Shown piece after piece: positions 13,906 through 19,823 of a DNA stretch of 19,823 nucleotides. The notes beneath the pieces are model-generated. The model worked only from the letters and a program-made list of their open reading frames with translations. It did not search any database and was not told where the DNA came from. The stretch covers positions 1-19,823 of the forward strand of contig CAIKRN010000244.1 of the NCBI GenBank assembly GCA_903829855.1, read 5' to 3'. The position numbers and the translations under genes are program-made. Source of the stretch: an uncultured Opitutia bacterium. Its GTDB lineage: Bacteria > Verrucomicrobiota > Verrucomicrobiia > Opitutales > UBA953. The first letter of the stretch is position 1. The number at the start of each line of letters is the position of its first letter.

Positions 13906-13963
13906 CGTGGGGCGAGGTGACGCATTGGCAAGCATCGGAAGGCGGCGGGAGCCGCGGCTGAGC
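13906..13963 (-). other. Spacer between hisA and the LolA-like gene with a small hairpin
   Basis: This 58-bp gap is the widest break in the hisA to hisD run. It contains GCGGC and GCCGC arms around loop GGGA (13942-13955) and the overlapping perfect palindrome AGCCGCGGCT (13950-13959), just past the hisA stop. No T-run follows, so it could be a weak attenuator, a processing site, or nothing. No promoter was recognised. Confidence 0.3.
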
Positions 13964-14695
13964 TTACTTTCCGCGGGCAGCGGCGAGCAATCCCGGCACA
14001 TCGCAACGGCCTTCGTAGAGTGCTTTGCCCACGATGGCTCCGACGAGATTCGGGTAGGTTTGGGACAGCTGCGCGAGACGTGCGACATCTTCCGTGCCAG
14101 CGACACCCCCCGAAGCAATGACGCCGCAAGGGCAGGCCTTGAGGACTTCCTCGAGTGATTTCCAATTAGGACCCGTGAGCATCCCGTCGGTCGCGATATC
14201 GGTGTAGATCACCGTCGACACGCCAAGGTCACCGGCGGCTTTGGCGAATTCCGTAGCCTTGAGGGCGGTGACAGCCGTCCAGCCCTTGACGGCGACGAGG
14301 CCGTCTTTGGCATCGATGCCGACGGCGAGGCGCGGACCGTGGGCCTTGGCCATCTCATGAAGGAAAGCGGGATCCGTCGCAGCACGCGTGCCGATGACGA
14401 TGCGGCTCGCGCCGGCAGCGTAGGCGGCTTCGGCAATGGCGCGGTCGCGCATGCCGCCGCCGAACTGGATTTTCGGGCCGAGCGCGGCGATGCGCTGGAG
14501 CGTGGGAAGATTGAGTGGGGCGCCGCCGAAGGCGCCGTCGAGGTCGACGACGTGAATCCATTCTGCGCCAGCTTGGGCGAACTGAATGGCCGGCTCGACC
14601 GGGTCCTTATAATAATCGGTGCGCGCGTCGTCGCGACCTTGGCTGAGGCGGACGCAGGTGCCGCCGCGGATATCGATGGCCGGATAGACGATCAT
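13964..14695 (-). CDS. hisA: Phosphoribosylformimino-5-aminoimidazole carboxamide ribotide isomerase
   Basis: HisA catalyses the Amadori rearrangement of ProFAR to PRFAR, the fourth step of histidine synthesis, in a TIM barrel. The 243-residue protein begins MIVYPAIDIRGGTCVRL with catalytic D8. The second catalytic Asp is D128 in AVGIDAKDG. Phosphate-binding loops are FGGGMRD (78-84) in the first half and ASGGVAG in the second; YTDIATDGMLTGPN (164-177) is diagnostic of HisA over HisF. ATG 14693-14695 is 5 bp after the clpX stop, so it is very likely in the same transcript as clpX. hisF and the other his genes are not in the window. Confidence 0.95.
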   Translation of the reverse strand: MIVYPAIDIRGGTCVRLSQGRDDARTDYYKDPVEPAIQFAQAGAEWIHVVDLDGAFGGAPLNLPTLQRIAALGPKIQFGGGMRDRAIAEAAYAAGASRIVIGTRAATDPAFLHEMAKAHGPRLAVGIDAKDGLVAVKGWTAVTALKATEFAKAAGDLGVSTVIYTDIATDGMLTGPNWKSLEEVLKACPCGVIASGGVAGTEDVARLAQLSQTYPNLVGAIVGKALYEGRCDVPGLLAAARGK

Positions 14696-14700
14696 GGAAA

Positions 14701-16023
14701 TCAGGAAGCCTTCTTTTTCGGGGCGGACACCGTCACCGGCTTATCGCCGCGAATGGCCTCGGCCGTGACCGTGAACTTCGAGCCCGGAACGGCTTCGGGG
14801 AGGGCGTACATCGTCTCGAGGAGGACGCCTTCGAGGACGGAGCGGAGGCCGCGGGCGCCGGTGCCGAGGGCGAGCGCCTTGTCGGCGGCGGCCTCGAGGG
14901 ATTCACGGTTGAACTCCAGGGTCATACCCGAGAGGGCGAAAAGTTTGCGGTATTGCTTCGTCGCGGCGTTGCGCGGCTCGGTCAGGATGCGGATGAGGGC
15001 TGCGCGATCGAGTGGCTCCAGGACGGAGATGACGGGCAGGCGGCCGACGAACTCTGGAATCATCCCGAAGGAGAACAAATCCTCGGGCTGTAGGCCGGCG
15101 ATGATCTGTTCAGCGGAAAGGGTCGTCTGGTCGTTCTGTGGGGCGACGAAGCCGAGGGACTTTGAGCCGGAGCGGCGGGCGATGATGCGATCGAGGCCGG
15201 CGAAGGCGCCGCCGCAGATGAAAAGGATATCGGACGTATCGACGCGGATGCACTGCTGCTCCGGGTGTTTACGGCCACCGGCGGGGGGGACGTTGCAGAT
15301 CGTCCCTTCGAGAAGTTTGAGGAGCGCCTGCTGGACGCCTTCACCTGAGACATCGCGGGTGATTGAAGCCGAATCAGACTTCCGGCCGATTTTATCGATT
15401 TCATCGATGAACACGATGCCGCGCTGGGCGCGGTCGATGTCCATGTCGGCGGCCTGCAGGAGACGGAGCACGACGGTCTCGACGTCATCACCGACGTAGC
15501 CGGCTTCGGTGAGGGTGGTGGCGTCGGCGATCGCAAAAGGCACGTCGAGCATGCGCGCGAGCGAGCGGGCGAGGAGTGTTTTGCCAGTGCCCGTGGGGCC
15601 GATGAGCAGTACATTGCTCTTATCGAGTTCGACGTCGGCGAGGTCGCCGGCTTGTTCGGCCGTGGCTTGGGTCAGGCGATCGTTGAGTCGCTTGTAGTGA
15701 TTGAAGACGGCGACGGAGAGGACTTTCTTGGCGTGGTCTTGGCCGATGACGTGGGCGTCCAGTTCGCTGCGGAGCTTAGTTGGCGGGATGAGTTTGACCG
15801 GAGCGAGGGGGTTTTTCTTCGGAGCTTCCTGGAGGGCGGGGCCACCGGCAGCGGCGGTCGCCGTGGGCTTGCCGTCGCGGGTTTTCTCGCGCTCGAGTAG
15901 GCGGCCGCAGGTGCTCACGCACGCATCGCAGATGCCTACGCCGCCCGGGCCAGCGATGAGTTTGCCCGCCTGTGCGGCGGGTTTGCCGCAGAAGGAGCAG
16001 CTCTCGGCGCGGTCGCCGGCCAT
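14701..16023 (-). CDS. clpX: ATP-dependent Clp protease ATP-binding subunit ClpX
   Basis: ClpX is the hexameric AAA+ unfoldase that feeds tagged proteins to ClpP. The 440-residue protein has the N-terminal zinc domain with C9, C12, C32 and C35, then a Pro/Ala-rich linker. Walker A is GPTGTGKT (142-149) and Walker B IVFIDEID (203-210). The pore and sensor stretch KSDSASITRDVSGEGVQQ lies at 215-232. The ClpP-docking loop reads SLGF (289-292), equivalent to the E. coli IGF loop. It starts 4 bp after clpP and ends 5 bp before hisA. No Shine-Dalgarno motif is visible at ATG 16021-16023. Confidence 0.97.
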   Translation of the reverse strand: MAGDRAESCSFCGKPAAQAGKLIAGPGGVGICDACVSTCGRLLEREKTRDGKPTATAAAGGPALQEAPKKNPLAPVKLIPPTKLRSELDAHVIGQDHAKKVLSVAVFNHYKRLNDRLTQATAEQAGDLADVELDKSNVLLIGPTGTGKTLLARSLARMLDVPFAIADATTLTEAGYVGDDVETVVLRLLQAADMDIDRAQRGIVFIDEIDKIGRKSDSASITRDVSGEGVQQALLKLLEGTICNVPPAGGRKHPEQQCIRVDTSDILFICGGAFAGLDRIIARRSGSKSLGFVAPQNDQTTLSAEQIIAGLQPEDLFSFGMIPEFVGRLPVISVLEPLDRAALIRILTEPRNAATKQYRKLFALSGMTLEFNRESLEAAADKALALGTGARGLRSVLEGVLLETMYALPEAVPGSKFTVTAEAIRGDKPVTVSAPKKKAS

Positions 16024-16027
16024 ACGC

Positions 16028-16624
16028 TTAGGCGCGGCCCGTCTTGGGCGCGACCACGTGGTCCACGAGGCCGTAGGCCTTGGCCTGTTCGGCCGTCATG
16101 TAGAAATCGCGGTCAGAATCGCGCTGCAGATCCTCTGGCGTCTTGCCGCTGTGCTTGGCGAGGACGTGATTGAGCGTATCGCGCCAGCGGAGGATTTCCT
16201 TGGCGGCGATGGAGATATCGGACGTCTGGCCCGTGGCGCCGCCGCTGGGCTGGTGAATCATCACGCGGCAGTTGGGGAGCGCGTGGCGCTTGCCCTTGGT
16301 GCCGGCGGCGAGGAGTACGGTGGCCATGCTGGCCGAAAGACCGATGCAGTAAGTGTTCACTTCGCAGGTCAGGAAATTAATCGTATCGTAGATCGCCATG
16401 CCCGCGGTGATGGAGCCACCGGGGGAGTTGATGTAGATCGAGATATCCTTCTTCGGGTCTTCCATCTGCAAGAAGAGCAGCTGGGCGATGACCGCATTCG
16501 CGACGTCGTCGTAGATCGGCGCACCGAGGAAGATGATACGGTCCTTGAGCAGGCGGCTGTAGATATCCCAGGCTCTTTCGCCGCGGGCGTCGCGCTCGAC
16601 TACGTTTGGAATGATGTACGACAT
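16028..16624 (-). CDS. clpP: ATP-dependent Clp protease proteolytic subunit ClpP
   Basis: ClpP is the tetradecameric serine peptidase partner of ClpX. The 198-residue protein shows the catalytic triad S99 (GLSASMATVLLAAG), H124 (RVMIHQPSGG) and D173 (SDRDFYMTAEQA). The substrate-binding strand YINSPGGSITAGMAIYDT (64-81) is canonical. The N-terminus MSYIIPNVVERDARGERAWDI matches ClpP with a very short propeptide. It lies 49 bp after tig and 4 bp before clpX. The sequence before the ATG is pyrimidine-rich (CCTCC occurs, not GGAGG). Confidence 0.97.
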   Translation of the reverse strand: MSYIIPNVVERDARGERAWDIYSRLLKDRIIFLGAPIYDDVANAVIAQLLFLQMEDPKKDISIYINSPGGSITAGMAIYDTINFLTCEVNTYCIGLSASMATVLLAAGTKGKRHALPNCRVMIHQPSGGATGQTSDISIAAKEILRWRDTLNHVLAKHSGKTPEDLQRDSDRDFYMTAEQAKAYGLVDHVVAPKTGRA

Positions 16625-16673
16625 GGAAGGAGGGTGGAGGTTACTATGCCCGCTCGGGCCGGATTCTCAACCC
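16625..16673 (-). other. tig-clpP spacer with small inverted repeat
   Basis: The 49-bp spacer contains the inverted repeat GCCCG-CT-CGGGC (16648-16659). As the loop would be only 2 nt, the effective stem is 4 bp with a 4-nt loop. No T-run follows. It could mark an mRNA processing point between trigger factor and clpP, but it could also be chance in GC-rich DNA. Confidence 0.25.
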
Positions 16674-17963
16674 TTAGGCTGCGATTCCGCCGGCGAGGAC
16701 GAGATCGAGGGCCTTATTGAGGAGGGCGTCGCGGCGGATCTCAGCGATGCGCTGGCGGTCCTTGACGAGCTTTTCGGGTGGGGTCTGGGTGGATTGGGCG
16801 GCCTGCATGATGGCGGCGCCCAATTCCTGCTGGGAGACCTGAAGTTTTTCTTCTTCGGCGATGCGGGCGAGGACGAATTGGGCGCGGACGCGGATGGCGG
16901 CGGCCTTCTTCGCTTCGGCGAGGATATCGTCGCGCTGGGTTTCGAGTTCCTCGGGCTTGGTGCCGCTACGCATGCGCATTTCAGCGTACTGGTAGAAGAG
17001 CCCTTGGGCGACGGAGTTGATGGCGGATTCAGGCAGCGGGAAATCTTGGCCAGCGAGGAGGGCGTCGACGGCCTTTTCGCGGCGGGCGGTTTCGGCGGCT
17101 TGGGCCTTGGAACCTTCGATGCCCTTGCGGAGTTGGTCGCGGAGTTCGGCTTCGTCCTTCACGCCGACAGACTTCAGGAAAGTCTCGTCGATCTTCGGGA
17201 GTTCTTTGCGGCGGACTTCGCTGGCGGTGATGGCGTACTGCACGGTCTTGCCGCGGAGGGCTTCGCGTTCATGGGTGGCGGCGAAGGTGTGTTCGGCCTT
17301 GGCGGTGGCGCCGGCCTTGAGGCCGATGACGGCCTTGGCGATGGCGGGGACGGCGACGATTTCGCCTTCGGCACCGGCTTCTTCCCAGGTGGATTCGGCG
17401 CTGCCGTAGGATTTGGCCTCGGCGTCAATTTCGCTGACCGGCTTGCCATCGATGGTGCCGACGTAGCCGATGCGGACGTAGTCGCCCTTGGCGGCGGCGT
17501 CTTCGGTCTTTTCGTAGCGGGCGCGCTGCTCGAGGATTTTCTTCAGATGGGCTTCGATGTCGTCTTCAGTAACGGCGACGGTCTCGGCGGGAATCTTGAC
17601 GGACTTCCAGTCGGGGGTCTTGAACTCAGGGACCACGTCGACTTCGTAGCGGAAGATCACGTCGGTGCCGGAAGCTTCGTCTTTCTGGACGTCGGCCACG
17701 GTGTAGATCGTGAAACCCTTTTCCTGTTGGATGCGTTCGTAGCCCTGGGAGAGGAGGCGCTGGCTGACCTCATCGGCGATCTGCTTGCTGTACTTCAGGC
17801 GCACGACGGACTCGGGCGCTTTGCCGGGGCGGAAGCCCGGGAGGGCGGCCTCGCGGGTGAAGCCCTTGAGGACTTCCTTCTCGGCGGCGACGACGGTCGC
17901 GGCAGGGACCGTCACGGTGACGGAGCGGCGGGTCGGGTTAGTTTCTTGGATTTTGATGTCCAT
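16674..17963 (-). CDS. tig: Trigger factor chaperone
   Basis: Trigger factor binds ribosomes near the exit tunnel and holds nascent chains; it also has peptidyl-prolyl isomerase activity. The 429-residue protein has the ribosome-docking signature GFRPGKAP at 43-50. An FKBP-type domain at about 150-250 includes GDYVRIGYVGTIDGKPV. The rest is a long helical C-terminal arm domain (about 260-429). I chose ATG 17961-17963 (MDIKIQETNP), matching family N-termini, over an open extension of 28 codons. Order and spacing make it the first gene of the tig-clpP-clpX-hisA series, and tig-clpP-clpX order is common in bacteria. Confidence 0.96.
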   Translation of the reverse strand: MDIKIQETNPTRRSVTVTVPAATVVAAEKEVLKGFTREAALPGFRPGKAPESVVRLKYSKQIADEVSQRLLSQGYERIQQEKGFTIYTVADVQKDEASGTDVIFRYEVDVVPEFKTPDWKSVKIPAETVAVTEDDIEAHLKKILEQRARYEKTEDAAAKGDYVRIGYVGTIDGKPVSEIDAEAKSYGSAESTWEEAGAEGEIVAVPAIAKAVIGLKAGATAKAEHTFAATHEREALRGKTVQYAITASEVRRKELPKIDETFLKSVGVKDEAELRDQLRKGIEGSKAQAAETARREKAVDALLAGQDFPLPESAINSVAQGLFYQYAEMRMRSGTKPEELETQRDDILAEAKKAAAIRVRAQFVLARIAEEEKLQVSQQELGAAIMQAAQSTQTPPEKLVKDRQRIAEIRRDALLNKALDLVLAGGIAA

Positions 17964-18065
17964 GGTAGGTAAAGGGAGGGAGACCCCCGGGGTCTTGGAC
18001 CGAAAGGGGGGAACGGCCGAGCAAATAGAACTACCCCCCACGGTCAACAGCGGAGGCAGGCCCTT
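17964..18065 (-). promoter_or_regulatory. Leader and promoter region of the tig-clpPX-his series
   Basis: About 100 bp separate tig from the end of coaD, and both are on the minus strand. On that strand TTGACC (18042-18047) is a good -35, but the A/T-rich hexamer TATTTG (18022-18027) is only 14 nt away, too close for a standard sigma-70 promoter. The hexamer at 17-nt spacing (TTGCTC) is poor. A perfect inverted repeat AGACCCC-C-GGGGTCT (17981-17995) lies 18 nt upstream of the tig ATG and would be in its leader. It could influence translation or bind a regulator. Confidence 0.35.
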
Positions 18066-18566
18066 TTAGCCCTTTTCCGCTAGTCTTTTGCGTAGGTGGG
18101 GCAGGACGCACCGGGGGACGAAGGCCGCGGCTTGGGAAAGCTTATGCCGGGCGATGTCCTTCACGAAGCTGGAAGAGGTCACGAACTGGTCCTGGCTGGG
18201 CATGAGGATGACCGTCTCGATCTCGGGGGCCATCAGTCGATTGGCGTGGGCTAAGTCGAATTCGAACTCGAAATCGCTGAATTTACGGAGGCCGCGGATG
18301 ATGGCTGCCGCCTTGTGTTTCCGGGCGAATTCGACGGTCAGGCCGTCGAGTTCGAGGACCTTCACATTGCGGATGCCCTTACAGGCTTGGCGGGCCATCT
18401 TGAGGCGTTCTTCGAGGGTGAACCAAGGGTTCTTCGAGTCGCTCGCGGCGACGGCGACGATGACTTGGTCAAACAGGCGCGAGGCCCGGCGCAGGACGTC
18501 GAGGTGCCCCAAGGTAATCGGGTCGAAGGTGCCGGGGTAAACGGCGATGCGGATAAGTCGGGCCAT
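18066..18566 (-). CDS. coaD: Phosphopantetheine adenylyltransferase
   Basis: CoaD transfers AMP from ATP to 4'-phosphopantetheine, the penultimate step of coenzyme A synthesis. The 166-residue protein begins MARLIRIAVYPGTFDPITLGH, in which T18-X-G20-H21 is the nucleotidyltransferase (H/T)XGH motif. RGLRKFSDFEFE (91-102) and the ATP-binding VTSSSFVKDIA (129-139) are typical of bacterial CoaD. I chose ATG 18564-18566. AGGA lies about 6 nt upstream, one of the rare Shine-Dalgarno-like sites in the window. It diverges from pgsA over 54 bp. Confidence 0.96.
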   Translation of the reverse strand: MARLIRIAVYPGTFDPITLGHLDVLRRASRLFDQVIVAVAASDSKNPWFTLEERLKMARQACKGIRNVKVLELDGLTVEFARKHKAAAIIRGLRKFSDFEFEFDLAHANRLMAPEIETVILMPSQDQFVTSSSFVKDIARHKLSQAAAFVPRCVLPHLRKRLAEKG

Positions 18567-18620
18567 CTTTTTCCTGTTGCGGCATACTCTCGGCCGGGAA
18601 CATCCTTGCCGCAAGCCTGC
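18567..18620. promoter_or_regulatory. Divergent coaD-pgsA promoter region with inverted repeat
   Basis: The 54-bp gap contains perfect 8-bp inverted arms TTGCGGCA (18577-18584) and TGCCGCAA (18607-18614) separated by 22 bp. Each arm begins with TTGCGG on its outward strand and could serve as a -35 for one direction, although the matching -10 hexamers at 17 bp are poor. Alternatively the arms form an operator for a dimeric regulator acting on both genes. Confidence 0.4.
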
Positions 18621-19265
18621 ATGCGTTTTCTTCGGCACCTTCCCAACCTCCTCACGGCCGCCCGGCTCCCGGCCATCTTCCTGATTACGCTCTGGACCTA
18701 TTGGGCGGGTGCTTGGGCGAGTGCCGCCTTGGCGCTGTTCATCTTGGCGGCGTTGACGGATATCTTTGATGGTTGGATGGCCCGCAAGCTGAACGCCGTG
18801 ACCGACTTCGGTCGCCTCATGGACGCGCTGGTTGATAAGATCTTCATCCTCGGCCTGCTCGTCGGCCTCGCCGCCATCGACTGCTTGCCGGTGAAGCGCT
18901 GGGATGAAGCGGGGCAGGCGCTCTCTGCGGACGCGGCGACGGTGCTCTATACTTCTTTCGGGGTGATGCTGATTATTATCCGCGAGTTCCTGATCACTGG
19001 GCTACGCCTCGTCGCCGCGGCCTCCGGGCAGGTGCTTGAAGCGGAGGGTCTCGGTAAGATTAAGACCTTCCTGCAAATCATCGCCATCGGTCACCTCATC
19101 GGCCTGCGCGCCTACGAGACGCACTGGAAACTTTCCGCTCTCTGGCATCAGCGCTGGGAGGTGATCATCATGTCGTTGTTTTGGCTGTCGGTCGCACTCA
19201 CGGTTATTTCCGGTGCTAGTTATTTGATTCGTCATCGTCGTCACCTGCCCGGTTTGGCGTCATGA
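18621..19265 (+). CDS. pgsA: CDP-diacylglycerol--glycerol-3-phosphate 3-phosphatidyltransferase
   Basis: PgsA makes phosphatidylglycerophosphate from CDP-diacylglycerol and glycerol-3-phosphate at the inner membrane. The 214-residue protein has about five hydrophobic segments. The complete CDP-alcohol phosphotransferase motif is D50-G51-x2-A54-R55-x8-G64-x3-D68-x3-D72 (in FDGWMARKL and DFGRLMDALVD). REFLITGLRL (121-130) is typical of PgsA. The start ATG 18621 gives the usual N-terminus (MRFLRHLPNLLTAARL). Its stop overlaps the pgpA start as ATGA. Two consecutive pathway steps coupled this way strongly support the assignment. Confidence 0.95.
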   Translation: MRFLRHLPNLLTAARLPAIFLITLWTYWAGAWASAALALFILAALTDIFDGWMARKLNAVTDFGRLMDALVDKIFILGLLVGLAAIDCLPVKRWDEAGQALSADAATVLYTSFGVMLIIIREFLITGLRLVAAASGQVLEAEGLGKIKTFLQIIAIGHLIGLRAYETHWKLSALWHQRWEVIIMSLFWLSVALTVISGASYLIRHRRHLPGLAS

Positions 19266-19735
19266 TCGTCCAAATCGCGACGCTCGGTCCGCTCGGACGA
19301 TTGAAAGCACCGGGTACGTGGGGCTCCGCGGCTGGCTTACTGTGGTGGGCGTTGGTCGTGCGCCTCGCTCATGCCAAGGGCAGGGAGCACGAGCTTGCGT
19401 TTGATGCGCTCGTCGTGATTGCGGCGATCCTGCTGTGCGGCGTGGCCGCGGCGTTCATCGGCAAGAAGGATCCATCCGAAGTTATCCTCGATGAGTTTGC
19501 GGCGATGCCCTTGGTGTTTTTATTCAATCCTTACGTCCAGCACGGCAAGTCCTCGCTCCTCTTCATCCTGCTCGGATTTCTTTTGTTTCGCCTGTTCGAT
19601 ATCACCAAGCCTTTTGGCATTAAGGAGCTTGAGAAGCTACCCGGAGGTTTCGGCATCGTATTAGATGACGTCATGGCGGCTATCTATGCGAACCTTGTGC
19701 TGCATGGCATCGCTTGGCTTTGGGCGGTACTCTGA
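19262..19735 (+). CDS. pgpA: Phosphatidylglycerophosphatase A
   Basis: PgpA dephosphorylates phosphatidylglycerophosphate to phosphatidylglycerol, the step after PgsA. The 157-residue membrane protein has the family motifs GTWGSAAG (18-25), KDPSEVILDEF (69-79), FRLFDITKPFGI (109-120) and GGFGIVLDDVMAAIYANL (128-145), with the acidic residues expected for Mg binding. The start overlaps the pgsA stop by 4 bp. The stop TGA shares one base with the ATG of the following gene, so pgsA, pgpA and that gene form a tight operon. Confidence 0.95.
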   Translation: MIVQIATLGPLGRLKAPGTWGSAAGLLWWALVVRLAHAKGREHELAFDALVVIAAILLCGVAAAFIGKKDPSEVILDEFAAMPLVFLFNPYVQHGKSSLLFILLGFLLFRLFDITKPFGIKELEKLPGGFGIVLDDVMAAIYANLVLHGIAWLWAVL

Positions 19736-19823
19736 TGGCTTGGCGATTCGCTTTAGCAGACACCGCGGTCGTCCGGGTGACGGGCGAGGATGCGGCGGCT
19801 TTCCTGCAAGGCCAGTGCTCGGC
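19735..19823 (+). CDS. ygfZ: YgfZ/GcvT-like folate-binding protein, 5' fragment
   Basis: The gene is cut by the right edge; 29 codons are visible. They read MAWRFALADTAVVRVTGEDA and continue AAFLQGQCS. The pattern 'V-x-V-x-G-x-D-A-x-x-F-L-Q-G-Q' is the N-terminal signature of the YgfZ/GcvT folate-binding family, which supports Fe-S cluster enzyme maturation and tRNA modification. The ATG overlaps the pgpA stop by one base (TGATG), so it is likely translationally coupled. Too little remains to separate YgfZ from other GcvT-like proteins with certainty. The K-G-C-Y motif lies outside the window. Confidence 0.75.
   Translation, partial: MAWRFALADTAVVRVTGEDAAAFLQGQCS

Noticed and set aside
13906..14118. 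A 71-codon extension of the LolA-like gene into hisA
   Set aside because: It overlaps hisA in another frame, has Ser/Arg/Pro-rich shadow composition, and would displace the signal peptide.
16611..17972. A long plus-strand open frame (about 450 codons) antisense to tig
   Set aside because: The translation is dominated by Gly, Asp, Phe and Leu with no domain. It mirrors tig codon bias in GC-rich DNA, while the minus strand encodes a clear trigger factor.

Overview
This window is GC-rich, gene-dense bacterial chromosome. It holds 19 complete protein genes and one gene cut by the right edge, nearly all housekeeping or core metabolism. The gene set and protein character point to Verrucomicrobiota, probably near the Opitutales. 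That placement is a judgement from protein flavour and repeat style, because no rRNA or other marker lies in the window. I see no tRNA, rRNA, CRISPR array, insertion sequence, prophage or transposase. | Layout, left to right. Positions 1-74 hold short hairpin repeats. Then come rnhC-rnhB (minus strand; RNases HIII and HII, 3 bp apart) and divergent mutY (plus). mutY converges on, and overlaps, a two-domain polyphosphate:AMP phosphotransferase (minus). Next are a secreted TlpA-like thioredoxin with a TPR-like tail (minus), a 360-bp gene-free stretch full of hairpin repeats (5550-5909), and AMP-forming acetyl-CoA synthetase (minus), whose frame continues upstream into a possible membrane anchor. 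A DUF2071 protein and a HAD phosphatase (minus) overlap by 8 bp, followed by a secreted beta-propeller-like protein (minus). Divergent from it is hisN (plus), which converges on hisD. | From 18 kb back to 11.8 kb on the minus strand runs a close series: tig, clpP, clpX, hisA, a LolA-like periplasmic protein, hisD. The folding and proteolysis module (trigger factor, ClpP, ClpX) therefore leads directly into two histidine biosynthesis genes. The third, hisN, faces them tail to tail. | At the right end coaD (minus) and pgsA-pgpA-ygfZ (plus) diverge. pgsA and pgpA are consecutive steps of phosphatidylglycerol synthesis and overlap by 4 bp. The ygfZ-like gene overlaps pgpA by 1 bp and leaves the window. 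| The most unusual signal is a family of short hairpins at 1-74 and 5728-5897. Each has 8-9 bp arms around a 3-4 nt loop and is joined directly to CTACC(C) or a one-base variant. The constant linker is kept, but the stem sequence differs in every copy while pairing is preserved. Two further observations are the near absence of Shine-Dalgarno motifs upstream of genes, and the possible membrane-anchored form of acetyl-CoA synthetase.
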